A stretch of 55,288 nucleotides of DNA. Source: RGIG4608 sp045643885 (GTDB lineage Bacteria; Bacillota; Clostridia; Oscillospirales; CAG-272). Position numbers and translations under genes: made by a program. The first letter of the stretch is position 1. Each line of letters opens with the position of its first letter. Below, piece by piece: positions 16,050-24,148 of this stretch. The stretch covers positions 1 through 55,288 of the forward strand of contig JAZRFY010000010.1 of NCBI GenBank assembly GCA_045643885.1, given 5' to 3'. Below the pieces are notes generated by a model, which ran no database searches, had not been told where the DNA came from, and worked only from the letters and a program-made list of their open reading frames with translations.

Positions 16050-16616
16050 TTAATAAATTTCAATTAAGCCACCGCTATATTTTTCAATAGTGCCGTCATA
16101 CGAGAACGATTCTCCATATTCGGCAAAATCGAAATAGTTTTCCAAATCGCCGGGAAATTCATATCCGCAGTTATTGAATTGTTCGCGTCCGTAATCTTCC
16201 CAACTATATCCTTTGTAAAGGTGGATATCATCGTCCCAGCTCTCGCCGTTTTGCTCTACAAGCGCCTCAAAATCCTTAAAGCTACGTACTTCTATGTAGG
16301 CTTCCATAACCTCAAATTTATCAGCGTCATATAACACGCCTGAATCCCTCAAGGTTTCAAATAAACGCCGAGGACTCATATAATCCGTGTTTTCGCCATC
16401 GAGGTCGAGATTTTCAATGTCTTGTACGAACAATTCTTCGTCGATGCCGTCAAGCTTAAAGCCCTGCTTTTCGAGTTCTTCTACGATTTCTTCCCATTCG
16501 TCATAGTTGGAAAGAATAATAGGCTTAGAGCCCATAGCGCGAGAATTTCCCGCGTTGTATGAGCCCCAAGAGCCGATAACGATTTTTACCTCATTGTAAT
16601 TTACTGTTGTCATCAT
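16050..16616 (-). CDS. ardA: ArdA-type antirestriction protein, 188 aa
   Basis: Start chosen at ATG 16616, with GAAGGAG 9 bases upstream; an extended TTG start at 16652 lacks a site. Strongly acidic along its length, as expected of a DNA mimic. ArdA-family landmarks are visible: IGSWGSYNAGNSRAMG near the N terminus, and KGYSWEDYGREQFNNCG.. followed by LENYFDFAEYGESF near the C terminus. ArdA proteins imitate B-form DNA and occupy type I restriction enzymes when mobile DNA enters a new host. Expression is probably coupled to the small overlapping frame upstream. Confidence 0.85.
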   Translation of the reverse strand: MMTTVNYNEVKIVIGSWGSYNAGNSRAMGSKPIILSNYDEWEEIVEELEKQGFKLDGIDEELFVQDIENLDLDGENTDYMSPRRLFETLRDSGVLYDADKFEVMEAYIEVRSFKDFEALVEQNGESWDDDIHLYKGYSWEDYGREQFNNCGYEFPGDLENYFDFAEYGESFSYDGTIEKYSGGLIEIY

Positions 16617-16707
16617 TTTTAATTTCTCCTTCAAGTATAATTTTTTCTTCAATTCTGTCTTTTGCTTCTTCGAGTAGCTCCGAGTAATCCCATATAGGCG
16701 TATTCAT
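16591..16707 (-). CDS. 38-residue frame overlapping the ardA start
   Basis: ATG at 16707 follows GAGGAGG and overlaps the stop of the preceding gene (TAATG). It reads 38 acidic, helical residues (..YSELLEEAKDRIEEKI..) and ends 26 bases inside ardA in another frame. A strong own ribosome site supports translation. May serve to couple ardA translation to upstream genes. Confidence 0.5.
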   Translation of the reverse strand: MNTPIWDYSELLEEAKDRIEEKIILEGEIKNDDNSKLQ

Positions 16708-16940
16708 TACGTTACCTCCTCAAAGTCATTTACGGATAGCTTTTTGTATTCGCAACCGTATTCAAAGTAGTATCCCTTTTCATCGGAAAGCAGCGGATAT
16801 GTAACAACGCTTATTTTTCCTTGTCTTGTGATAGCTACTTGGATTTCGCCTTTAAGCTCGTTGAGGTCAACGATATTAAAGGTTACATTACATTCACCGT
16901 CGTGATACTGAAATTCATTCATATAAAACTTGTTTCTCAT
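16707..16940 (-). CDS. small unknown protein, 77 aa
   Basis: ATG at 16940 after AAAGGAG. Predominantly beta (..CNVTFNIVDLNELKGEIQVA..), no membrane segment. Stop overlaps the start of the 38-residue frame. No family recognised. Confidence 0.6.
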   Translation of the reverse strand: MRNKFYMNEFQYHDGECNVTFNIVDLNELKGEIQVAITRQGKISVVTYPLLSDEKGYYFEYGCEYKKLSVNDFEEVT

Positions 16941-16959
16941 TTTTATTTCTCCTTTTTCT

Positions 16960-17259
16960 TTAATCTACGAATTTGTACCAAATCTTGTAATCTATCTGTA
17001 CTTCGATAGTTTCTTTAGCGCCGTTTTTGGTTTCAACCTCAACTTCGCGTATTTCGTAATAACCGCCTGTGTGTTCACCGGGCTTGTAGGGTATCGGGTG
17101 ACAGTCTTTGATACAATCTTCAAATACCCTTATATACGGCTTGTTTTCTTTGCTTTGGCAAGCAATAATCAAATCCGTATCGGTGATGTAACCTAAACCG
17201 GTTACTTTCGTTTGTCCGGTTTTACCGTACCTTGTAACAGAATAAACAACTTTTTTCAT
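16960..17259 (-). CDS. small unknown protein, 99 aa, first supported gene of accessory operon
   Basis: ATG at 17259 with AGGAGG 9 bases upstream. Beta-rich soluble protein (MKKVVYSVTRYGKTGQTKVT.., ..GAKETIEVQIDYKIWYKF). No family recognised. An upstream terminator-like hairpin at 17433-17456 suggests that its transcription is controlled by read-through, unless a weak promoter lies between. Confidence 0.65.
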   Translation of the reverse strand: MKKVVYSVTRYGKTGQTKVTGLGYITDTDLIIACQSKENKPYIRVFEDCIKDCHPIPYKPGEHTGGYYEIREVEVETKNGAKETIEVQIDYKIWYKFVD

Positions 17260-17424
17260 TTTGGAATACCTCCTGATTTTTTTATTTTGCCTTTCGGCAG
17301 GGGCCAAGTAGCACTGTTCGGGTATTCGTCTTGTGCCTTTCGGTTCTCGTGTGAAAAAGTCAACGAGCAGTAGGCAGATTTCTTTTTAAGCTCGGTTAGA
17401 GCAAAAAATATTACGTTCGGATAA

Positions 17425-17456
17425 AATAAAAAAAGCCAAGTATTGCTACTTGACTT
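17425..17456 (-). terminator. minus-strand terminator in front of the accessory operon
   Basis: A 10-bp stem (17433-17442 with 17447-17456, one G-T pair, 4-base loop) is followed on the minus strand by seven T. It may stop transcription entering from the chromosome or act as an attenuator. Confidence 0.7.
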
Positions 17457-17575
17457 GTAAGGTGATTTATATAGGTTTTCAGTCATATTTTTTCGCGTTG
17501 ATTTTTTCGAGAACTGTGCTACGATCAGCCACCACGAAAGGCAAAAAAATCAGGTTACGAATATTGCCAAATACA

Positions 17576-17604
17576 TTGATTTTTCTCGCGATTTGTGATA
17601 TAAT
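17576..17604 (+). promoter_or_regulatory. outward-facing consensus promoter near the right end
   Basis: TTGATT (17576-17581), 17-base spacer, TATAAT (17599-17604). No gene lies downstream before the element end. On the opposite strand the same AT-rich core offers a weaker promoter (TTGATG-17-TTATAT) for the accessory operon. Confidence 0.6.
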
Positions 17605-17681
17605 TATATAAACGAAAATTGCACTCAACATCAAATGGTAACTCGCCGCCGTAGGAGTATAAGGCTGAACGGGTATCAAAA

Positions 17682-17723
17682 TTGGTATAGTTTTGGTATA
17701 GTTTTTGGTATTAAAGTTGGTAT
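17682..17723 (+). repeat. four TTGGTAT direct repeats, integrase arm-site candidates
   Basis: Copies begin at 17682, 17693, 17705 and 17717, spaced 11-12 bases, about one helical turn. They lie 124 bases inside the right attachment site, where tyrosine integrases usually have arm-type binding sites. Confidence 0.6.
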
Positions 17724-17846
17724 TAAAAGCGAAAATTACTTGATGAAACGAACAAAAAGCCTCAAAATAGACGCATTTTAGGGCATAAAACGCACGAAAA
17801 TCAAGAAAAATCGCATTTTTAACGCCACTTTTACAGTAGAAAAGCA

Positions 17847-17890
17847 CTCCTAAGGGTTAGTTATGGGTCCGATTCCCGTTGGGAGTGCCA
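17847..17890 (+). other. attR: right attachment site: 3' half of tRNA-Arg(CCU)
   Basis: The 44 bases start with an anticodon loop CTCCTAA (anticodon CCT), then the 3' anticodon stem GGGTT, variable loop, a T arm with stem ATGGG/CCCGT around TCCGATT, a 3' acceptor strand TGGGAGT, discriminator G and CCA (17888-17890). The 5' half of a tRNA is absent: bases before 17847 do not pair. This is what remains at the distal end when an element integrates into the anticodon-loop region of an intact tRNA gene. The full tRNA should be at the left end, outside the window. The Arg-CCU tRNA gene is a known integration target in other bacteria. Confidence 0.85.
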
Positions 17891-17925
17891 AAAAGGCACA
17901 GCCACATTTGTGGCTGTGCCTTTTT
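17891..17925 (+). terminator. original terminator of the tRNA-Arg gene
   Basis: A 15-bp stem (17891-17905 with 17910-17924) directly after CCA, followed by T. It would also stop the outward promoter at 17576 while the element is integrated. Confidence 0.8.
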
Positions 17926-18255
17926 GCTATTCCTTCGTTAATCAATGCATCACCGAACGTCAGTTCGGGATTGGGTTCGCAAATTCGACGTAAGGACGTT
18001 CTGCGCTCGTGCGAGAACTCCTCGGCGAATTTAGTTCACGAGCAACGCGAGTGAACCTTCCCGTTGGCTGTGCCTTTTTGCTATTCCTTCGTTAATCAAT
18101 GCATCACCGAACGTCAGTTCGGGATTGGGTTCGCAAATTTGACGAAAGGATGTTCCGTGCTCGCACGGGAACTCCTCGGCAAATTTAGTTCGCGAGCAAC
18201 GCGAGTGAACCTTCCCGTTGGCTGTGCCTTTTTGCTATTCCTTCGTTAATCAACG
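17912..18255. repeat. 154-bp tandem repeat, two full copies and a partial third
   Basis: Copies start at 17912, 18066 and 18220; each begins GGCTGTGCCTTTTTGC. The unit contains short inverted repeats (CCGAACGTCAGTTCGG) and a segment GGTTCGCAAATTTG..CTCGCACGGGAACTCCTCG that recurs in reverse orientation at 54925-55257. Small differences between copies show that they are not an assembly echo. No coding function is credible. Confidence 0.85.
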
Positions 18256-18274
18256 CCGTCATCACTTTTTCATA

Positions 18275-19342
18275 TTATTCGAAATCGCTATTTGTAAGTC
18301 CACATTCGTTCATAAGTTCGACAAGGGTGGATTCAATCTCGTCATCCCTGGTCGCATTTTTGATCGCAAGTGTGTCTGAAAGGTCGTTTACTATCTTGCA
18401 TTCAAGTCCTTCTACCCTCTTATAATACTTACGGATAGAGGTCACGATGGCAGAAAGCTTTCCACAAACCTCAATATCCGAATGATTTGCAGGAACGAAC
18501 ACACTCTCTCCCTTTTTCGCGGAAACGTCACCGATTCTTCCCTCGCCCTCAAGGATGGTGAAGCAACGAAAGCTTCCAGTGTCTTCCTTGAAGGCCATAG
18601 AGCCGTCAAGATCGATATAGTTGGCAGTAAAGAACTTGTTTGCTCCCTTGAGTGCACCTTCACTCGTTTGGATATCAAGCTCCTTGGAGCTTACTGCCTT
18701 TGTATTGGTAACGTCGATCGCCTTGCTTACGTGAAGCTCTCTTTCGTTACCGTTTTTGTCGCGTCTGCCATAATCGTAAACGCGATAGGTTATATTACTG
18801 TTCTGTTGAATCTCGCAAATAAGACATCCTGCACATATTGCATGGATGGTTCCGGAAGGAATGAAATAGCTCTCTCCCTTTTTAACGGGAACAAATCGCA
18901 AATAATCGGTAAGAGTCTTTTCTGCGATAGCTCTTTCAAAATCCTCTTTGGAGATATCCTCTTTAAAGCCAAGATAGATGCCTGCACCCTCCTCGGCATC
19001 AACGATATACCACATCTCAGTCTTACCAAGACTGTTTTCGTGCTTGAGAGCATATTCGTCACCGGGATGCACCTGAACGGAAAGCTTGTCTTGAGCATCT
19101 ATAAATTTAACAAGCACAGGAAAGAAATCAAATCCCTTGCAATTTTCCCCAATATCCTTGTCGGTTGCCACCTCGCAAAGAGGAGTTTTATCTTCTATAA
19201 GGCTTGGTCCATCCTTGTGAAAGGAAAGCTCCCAGGTTTCTGCCAAGGGAGAAAGGTCGGTTGCCTTGCCGTATTCCGTTTTTAATTTATTTCCACCCCA
19301 TATTATGCTTTTATAAGCGGGGATAAGCTTGGTTATCTTCAT
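18275..19342 (-). CDS. manA: mannose-6-phosphate isomerase, class I, 355 aa
   Basis: ATG at 19342. Cytosolic zinc enzyme interconverting mannose 6-phosphate and fructose 6-phosphate, linking mannose use and nucleotide-sugar supply to glycolysis. The N terminus (IWGGNKLKTEYGK), the metal-site segments VQVHPGDEYA and GKTEMWYIVDA, and ESYFIPSGTIHAICAGCLIC are diagnostic of short Firmicutes ManA proteins; the length is usual. It is a single-gene unit with its own promoter and ends beside the repeat block. Confidence 0.93.
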   Translation of the reverse strand: MKITKLIPAYKSIIWGGNKLKTEYGKATDLSPLAETWELSFHKDGPSLIEDKTPLCEVATDKDIGENCKGFDFFPVLVKFIDAQDKLSVQVHPGDEYALKHENSLGKTEMWYIVDAEEGAGIYLGFKEDISKEDFERAIAEKTLTDYLRFVPVKKGESYFIPSGTIHAICAGCLICEIQQNSNITYRVYDYGRRDKNGNERELHVSKAIDVTNTKAVSSKELDIQTSEGALKGANKFFTANYIDLDGSMAFKEDTGSFRCFTILEGEGRIGDVSAKKGESVFVPANHSDIEVCGKLSAIVTSIRKYYKRVEGLECKIVNDLSDTLAIKNATRDDEIESTLVELMNECGLTNSDFE

Positions 19343-19375
19343 AATAAACCTCTTTCAAAAGATTTTCTAAATATA

Positions 19376-19403
19376 ATTATAGCATACTTTTTGCTTTTTT
19401 CAA
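19376..19403 (-). promoter_or_regulatory. manA promoter
   Basis: On the minus strand TTGAAA (19403-19398), 16-base spacer, TATAAT (19381-19376). Confidence 0.65.
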
Positions 19404-19412
19404 TAGAAAATC

Positions 19413-19442
19413 AAAGAAAAGGACGCCGTGTGGCGTCCTTTT
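19413..19442 (-). terminator. terminator of the VWA lipoprotein gene
   Basis: Perfect 11-bp stem (19417-19427 with 19432-19442), loop GTGT, with T run on the minus strand. Confidence 0.85.
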
Positions 19443-19445
19443 ATA

Positions 19446-20801
19446 TTATTTTTCAGTTTTGTTTGCAAGTGCAGGATCTTCCTTCCAATATACAGGAGCC
19501 TCAAACTCACCTGTGTGATATCCCTTCACAAGACGAACGAGCATTGAGTTAAGAAGCTCAACCGTTACGTTAGGAAGTGAGGGATCGTAGTGTGAACCGC
19601 CAATACCGGAATCGTCAGTTATGAAAATGAATGTGCCACCTGTATAGATTGCAGCATTTCTCATAGTATATTCAGTAACCTCTGCAGCTCCGCTGCAAAG
19701 AATGGGACAAATTCTGATTCCCTTTTCTGCAGCCTTAAGCACCGCTTCGTTGAATTTTGTTTCGTACTTGCTTCCACTGTGTGCAGGAGCATCAAGAACG
19801 TGGAAGATGAGCTTTGTGGTAGTGCCTGTGCTCCACTGAGCATCAACTGCTCTCATAAGAGCCTCATCAACCGCCTCTTCATAGTCACCGCCACCAGTTG
19901 CAAATTGACCGTCAAGATCCCCCTGTCTAAGCTCCATACCGATGGGATCAGTAACATCCATAAATTCGGCATAGTAGAACGGTGTTTTGTCTTCCAAATC
20001 ACGGTAGAAGAGGAACGCAAGCTTGATCACGGTTTCAGAATCGTTTGCAGCTATCTTATTGATAACGTCGGAAAGCTCAGCCTTAAGGAAGCTGATTTCA
20101 TCTCCCATAGAGCCTGTTACGTCAACCACAAACATGATTTCAATCACGTTAAGCTTTTCTGCCTTTGCAGAAAGCTCAACTGAAAGCTCACGGTTTTCTG
20201 CATCAAATACAGAGGTTGCACTTCCCTCTCCTGAAGACACCGAAACAGTTCCCTCGTCCTCAGTTACGAAAAGATATGCGTTACCATTGGCATCGGATAC
20301 TGCTGAGAACAAAGCATTGCCCTGAACGTCATAAGCAACCACGCTGGCACCTGCTACGGGGCTACCCTCGTTCGTTACGTTGACCTTAACTCTCTTAAGT
20401 GCATAAAATCCCCAGTCGGAGCCTCTATCTGAATAGTAATAATAGAATTTTCCTTCTTCCTTGTCTTCTTCAGGATTGCCCTGATCGAAAAGTGACTTCC
20501 ACATTTCATAATAGTCGTTATCGTTCCAAGCGCCTGCAGTGATCATTCCTGCGGGAAGACGAACGATTTCTTCTTCCTCTTCTTCTTTGTCGGCTGTTTC
20601 TTCATCACCATCTTCGGCATCGTCCTCGAATTTTTCACCTGAAGCATCGTCACCAAGCTCAGCATCGGGTGCAGATTCAAACTTGCCACCACCGATGGAT
20701 ACTCCGCCCATAAAGCTTTCACCTGGCGCTGCGCAAGCAAAAAGACTTGCAAACATACAAGCAAGAAGCACCATTGCCAAAATTCTCGTTATCTTTTTCA
20801 T
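19446..20801 (-). CDS. VWA-domain lipoprotein, 451 aa
   Basis: ATG at 20801 is chosen because AAAGGAGG lies upstream; a longer in-frame start has none. Signal peptide with lipobox (LFAC, Cys23), so anchored on the outer face of the membrane. A very acidic linker (about residues 50-80) precedes a carboxypeptidase-regulatory-like beta domain (about 138-210) and a von Willebrand A domain starting near 218 with MIDAS residues D227, T229 and S231 (FVVDVTGSMGDE). Such proteins bind metal-dependent ligands at the surface; the ligand is unknown. Upstream of it is the SGNH esterase on the same strand, 95 bases away. Confidence 0.85.
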   Translation of the reverse strand: MKKITRILAMVLLACMFASLFACAAPGESFMGGVSIGGGKFESAPDAELGDDASGEKFEDDAEDGDEETADKEEEEEEIVRLPAGMITAGAWNDNDYYEMWKSLFDQGNPEEDKEEGKFYYYYSDRGSDWGFYALKRVKVNVTNEGSPVAGASVVAYDVQGNALFSAVSDANGNAYLFVTEDEGTVSVSSGEGSATSVFDAENRELSVELSAKAEKLNVIEIMFVVDVTGSMGDEISFLKAELSDVINKIAANDSETVIKLAFLFYRDLEDKTPFYYAEFMDVTDPIGMELRQGDLDGQFATGGGDYEEAVDEALMRAVDAQWSTGTTTKLIFHVLDAPAHSGSKYETKFNEAVLKAAEKGIRICPILCSGAAEVTEYTMRNAAIYTGGTFIFITDDSGIGGSHYDPSLPNVTVELLNSMLVRLVKGYHTGEFEAPVYWKEDPALANKTEK

Positions 20802-20895
20802 ACATCTTCCTCCTTTGAGATTATTTGTCTCTACTATATAAGTCAACAAATTTTTCAAAAAGTGTAATAAAAATCAAAAATTATTTATTTTTTTA

Positions 20896-22542
20896 TCAAG
20901 CACCCTGGCTTTCACCTGTTATTTCGAATTCAACGTTGGTAAATTCCACTACTGTGCCACGATTTGCAAACATACCAACGTACATATACTGTGTGTCAAC
21001 TGCAAAGAAATCGAAATCAACGTGATTTTGTGTATACGTTTGTCCACCGTAGGTAACGGTTACTGTAACGGACTGACCAACTCTTTCGATAGTCATGGTG
21101 AAGGTATCGTCAACGGCTGCAAGAGAAGAAATATTCGCACTTCCCTTTTTAAGAGAAGAATTCTCTCTATAAAAGTTTACGTTCATTGCAGACGCGTCAC
21201 AAAGAAGGCCTGCAGTAACATAGTTTGTTGAAATGCTTCCTGTTGCAGTTTGTCCGATAATACAGTCATCTCTAAGCATAAGACCAAAGCCTGCTTGCTT
21301 TGTTGCAGCAGTATAAACGATCTTTCCACTAACTGTGAGTGTGAAATTCTTATTTGCCTCTACCTGACGGAAAACGAATGCAAATCCGTCACCTGCGTTT
21401 TCAAATTTACCCTTATTGCTTCCACTGTCAAGGTGCTGACCAACCTGGAATACTCCCTCGCTCACCTCTTTTGCAATATATCCATTGCTTGAAGACTGAG
21501 GATTACCTCCTGTGTTGCCGAACGCAGTTCCGTACCAGCCGTCTGTAAGAGTTGAAAAATTGCTTGAAGGCTTATAGGAATCAAGATTGGGCGCAAGATA
21601 ATCAGGCACTGTATAATTGGGATTTGAAACAAGCTCGGATTTTGAAGGAATGATGATTCCGTCAAGAACGTATCCTCCAATGCCGTCTATTAATGCCATT
21701 TCAGAGGCAACAAGATATGCCACGTACTTTGCACCGTAGACGTTCAAGTGAGTCTTGTCCACCGTGTTAAAATCGGGGATGATAGTTGTTCCGTCAGTAT
21801 CGTATTTGCCACCGATAACTGCGTGATAATAGCAGGCCTCTGCATATCCGATCTCTTCGTATCTTGCCTTTGTGAGAGCAGTAAGGTCGATAACGGGCAC
21901 GTCGTACGCAGCACCGAGGTCAAGTATTGCTCTTCTGTAGTCACCTGTTGAAGTAACGTGACCTTCACTGCCCGAATAGTTATTGCCGGACTGTGCGCGA
22001 ACAATGGGTGTGCAAAGCACGGGGATAGCTCCCTTTTCAAGTGCAACCTTTACGTAATATTCGTAAAGATGATAGCCAAAGGATGCAGGATCTGTATAGG
22101 GCAAGGATGCATCGGTAAATCTTTCAGAGTCGTCACTCTTTTCATCGTTGTGACCAAAGCCGATAAGAAGGATATCTCCCTCCTTCAAATTGCTAAGCAA
22201 ATAGGTATAATTATCCTCCTTGATAAAGCTCTTTGAGCTTCTGCCCGAAAGAGCAAGGTTTTTAACTGTCACCTTCTCGTCAAGATAGTTTTGAAGCTGT
22301 GTGCCATAGCCATATCTTGGATAGAAATATGAATCTGAAAATGATGCCCCCGTTGAGTCGCCAACAAGATATAGGGTTGTTTCTTTAAGTTCCACGGGAA
22401 CCTCCGGATCAATGTTAGAATTTGTTGTTGTTGTGCTTGCTGTGGGCTCGGTCTTTTCGCCCTCTCCTCCGATAATACCGCAAGAGCCAAAAACCATCGC
22501 CAAGGCAAGTAGAAGTGACAAAATGGATATGAGCTTTTTCAT
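20896..22542 (-). CDS. SGNH-hydrolase lipoprotein, rhamnogalacturonan-acetylesterase-like, 548 aa
   Basis: ATG at 22542 after AAGGGGAATG. Lipobox at Cys21. The SGNH domain occupies about residues 55-285: catalytic Ser in GDST (S63), block II Gly100, block III GFGHND (N132), and catalytic Asp/His in DKTHLN (D262, H265). This arrangement is typical of CE12 rhamnogalacturonan or xylan acetylesterases. The C-terminal 230 residues form a separate beta-sandwich (..NFTLTVSGKIVYT.., ..YMYVGMFANRGTVVEFTNV..) resembling DUF1349/LamG-type carbohydrate-binding modules. It probably deacetylates plant polysaccharide at the cell surface. Exact substrate uncertain. Confidence 0.85.
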   Translation of the reverse strand: MKKLISILSLLLALAMVFGSCGIIGGEGEKTEPTASTTTTNSNIDPEVPVELKETTLYLVGDSTGASFSDSYFYPRYGYGTQLQNYLDEKVTVKNLALSGRSSKSFIKEDNYTYLLSNLKEGDILLIGFGHNDEKSDDSERFTDASLPYTDPASFGYHLYEYYVKVALEKGAIPVLCTPIVRAQSGNNYSGSEGHVTSTGDYRRAILDLGAAYDVPVIDLTALTKARYEEIGYAEACYYHAVIGGKYDTDGTTIIPDFNTVDKTHLNVYGAKYVAYLVASEMALIDGIGGYVLDGIIIPSKSELVSNPNYTVPDYLAPNLDSYKPSSNFSTLTDGWYGTAFGNTGGNPQSSSNGYIAKEVSEGVFQVGQHLDSGSNKGKFENAGDGFAFVFRQVEANKNFTLTVSGKIVYTAATKQAGFGLMLRDDCIIGQTATGSISTNYVTAGLLCDASAMNVNFYRENSSLKKGSANISSLAAVDDTFTMTIERVGQSVTVTVTYGGQTYTQNHVDFDFFAVDTQYMYVGMFANRGTVVEFTNVEFEITGESQGA

Positions 22543-22659
22543 AATTCATTCCCCTTTCTATTTATTAATTAAATTATATCATTCATTTATAGTTTTATCA
22601 AGGGATTTTTTAACCAAACAAATCGCGCTCCGTTTGTCAACATTTTACAAAAGGAGCAT

Positions 22660-22697
22660 GGAAAAACAAAAAAACGGAGCAAAAGCTCCGTTTTTTT
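22660..22697 (-). terminator. antiporter terminator
   Basis: 13-bp stem (22668-22680 with 22685-22697) with AAAA loop and T run on both strands. Confidence 0.85.
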
Positions 22698-22700
22698 GAT

Positions 22701-23999
22701 TTATTGACCTTGCTCCTGAAGACGCTTTGCCTCTTCTTCTCTGGCACTTGTCTTGCCCTCTTTGTTGATATCTCCTGCCTTAGTAAGAGCCATCTTTGTA
22801 AGTGAAGGACCTACAAGCTCATAGATAAGAACGCCAAAGAGCGTGATGTTTCTAACTATATCACCCTCGGGACCAAGCTCACTTGCTTTCATTGCCATGC
22901 CAAGCGCAACGCCTGCCTGGGGAAGAAGTGTAATTCCGAGATAATTCACGATATTGTTATTGCACTTTGTCCACTTCGCACTCATTGTTGCACCCAAGCA
23001 CTTACCAAGAGATCTTGAAAGGATGTATACAACACCGATAAATACGATAGCAAGATCGGCAAATACTGTAAGGTCAAGCTCTGCTCCGCTTACTACGAAG
23101 AAGAGGATGAGGATGGGCGCAGTCCATCTGTCAGCTCTATCCATAAGCTCCTCAGAGAAGTCACAGATATTGCAGAATACTGTGCCGAGCATCATGCATG
23201 TAAGAAGTGATGAGAAACCGATATGTAATCCAAACACCTCAAATTTCAACAAGGAAAGACCGACTGTGAGCAACACAAATGTTACAGAAACAGCCATTCT
23301 CTTTGAACGTGAGTGGAAGAATCTTTCGACCCAGGTGAACAAAAGTCCCATTACAAAACCAAGTGCCAAGGAAAGCACCACCTCAAGCAAGGGCTCAAGG
23401 ATGATGGATGCAATGCTTACCGTCACCTGTGTCATGGACTTTGCAATACCGAATGAAACAGCAAAAACAACAAGACCTACTGCGTCGTCAAGTGCAACTA
23501 CGGGCAAAAGGATGTCGGTAAGAGGACCTTTAGCCTTATACTGCTTAACTACCATAAGAGTAGCTGCAGGAGCAGTTGCCGTTGCTACTGCGCCGAGAAT
23601 GATTGCTGTGGGCAAGGGGAGCTTATCCTGCATGATGAAATGAAGACCGATAAGAACTGCATCAACCAGGATGCAGGTAAATACTGCCTGCCAGATGCCA
23701 ATGATCGTTGCCTTCTTGCCTATCTTTTTAAGCTGACTCATTCTGAATTCATTACCCATTGAAAAGGCAATAAAGCCAAGAGCAGCATCGGATATGATGG
23801 AAAGTCCCTCAACCTGCTCGTGAGAGATACCGAGACCTTCGATACCGAAAGCACCGAGCATGCAAGGACCAATGATAACGCCTGCAACAAGATATGCAGT
23901 TACTGCCGGCAAATTCAATCCCTTTGTCAAACGGGAAAGCAACAAGCCAGCCAAAAGCGCTGTCGAAATAGATATTAATATCAAAGCCGTGGATGTCAT
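22701..23999 (-). CDS. CPA2-type cation/proton antiporter, 432 aa
   Basis: ATG at 23999 after AAGGAT. About twelve membrane helices over residues 5-400. The ion-binding DD pair of electrogenic antiporters is present in LLPVVALDDAVGL, and discontinuous-helix glycines occur in AYLVAGVIIGPCMLG. No C-terminal RCK/TrkA domain; the protein ends in a short charged tail. It should exchange Na+ or K+ for protons across the membrane. Single-gene unit. Confidence 0.88.
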   Translation of the reverse strand: MTSTALILISISTALLAGLLLSRLTKGLNLPAVTAYLVAGVIIGPCMLGAFGIEGLGISHEQVEGLSIISDAALGFIAFSMGNEFRMSQLKKIGKKATIIGIWQAVFTCILVDAVLIGLHFIMQDKLPLPTAIILGAVATATAPAATLMVVKQYKAKGPLTDILLPVVALDDAVGLVVFAVSFGIAKSMTQVTVSIASIILEPLLEVVLSLALGFVMGLLFTWVERFFHSRSKRMAVSVTFVLLTVGLSLLKFEVFGLHIGFSSLLTCMMLGTVFCNICDFSEELMDRADRWTAPILILFFVVSGAELDLTVFADLAIVFIGVVYILSRSLGKCLGATMSAKWTKCNNNIVNYLGITLLPQAGVALGMAMKASELGPEGDIVRNITLFGVLIYELVGPSLTKMALTKAGDINKEGKTSAREEEAKRLQEQGQ

Positions 24000-24114
24000 A
24001 CTATCCTTCTTTCGTAAAATAAATTGTATTAATGGTTTTATTTATTGTGCGCACACATTGTAGCACAAATCATTCTGCATTTCAATAGTTTTTGAAAATT
24101 TCTTGTTATATTTT

Positions 24115-24145
24115 TAAACAAAAAAAGCGCTCGTAATGAGCGCTT
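24115..24145 (-). terminator. nrdR terminator
   Basis: 8-bp stem (24125-24132 with 24138-24145) followed on the minus strand by T. Confidence 0.75.
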
Positions 24146-24148
24146 CTT

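Noticed and set aside
17256..17486. 76-codon minus-strand frame before the accessory operon
   Set aside because: It runs through a terminator hairpin, has no good ribosome site and its end only overlaps the start of the supported gene at 17259.
17479..17847. 122-codon minus-strand frame, considered as an integrase fragment
   Set aside because: No integrase motifs; it covers promoter, arm-type repeats and attachment core, and lacks a ribosome site.
17847..17890. Complete tRNA gene
   Set aside because: Only the anticodon-loop-to-CCA half is present; bases upstream do not pair with it.
17863..18249. Short plus-strand frames after the attachment site
   Set aside because: They lie within the tRNA remnant, its terminator and the 154-bp repeats; no ribosome sites.
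17912..18255. CRISPR array
   Set aside because: Only two and a part copies, long units without unique spacers, no cas genes in the window.
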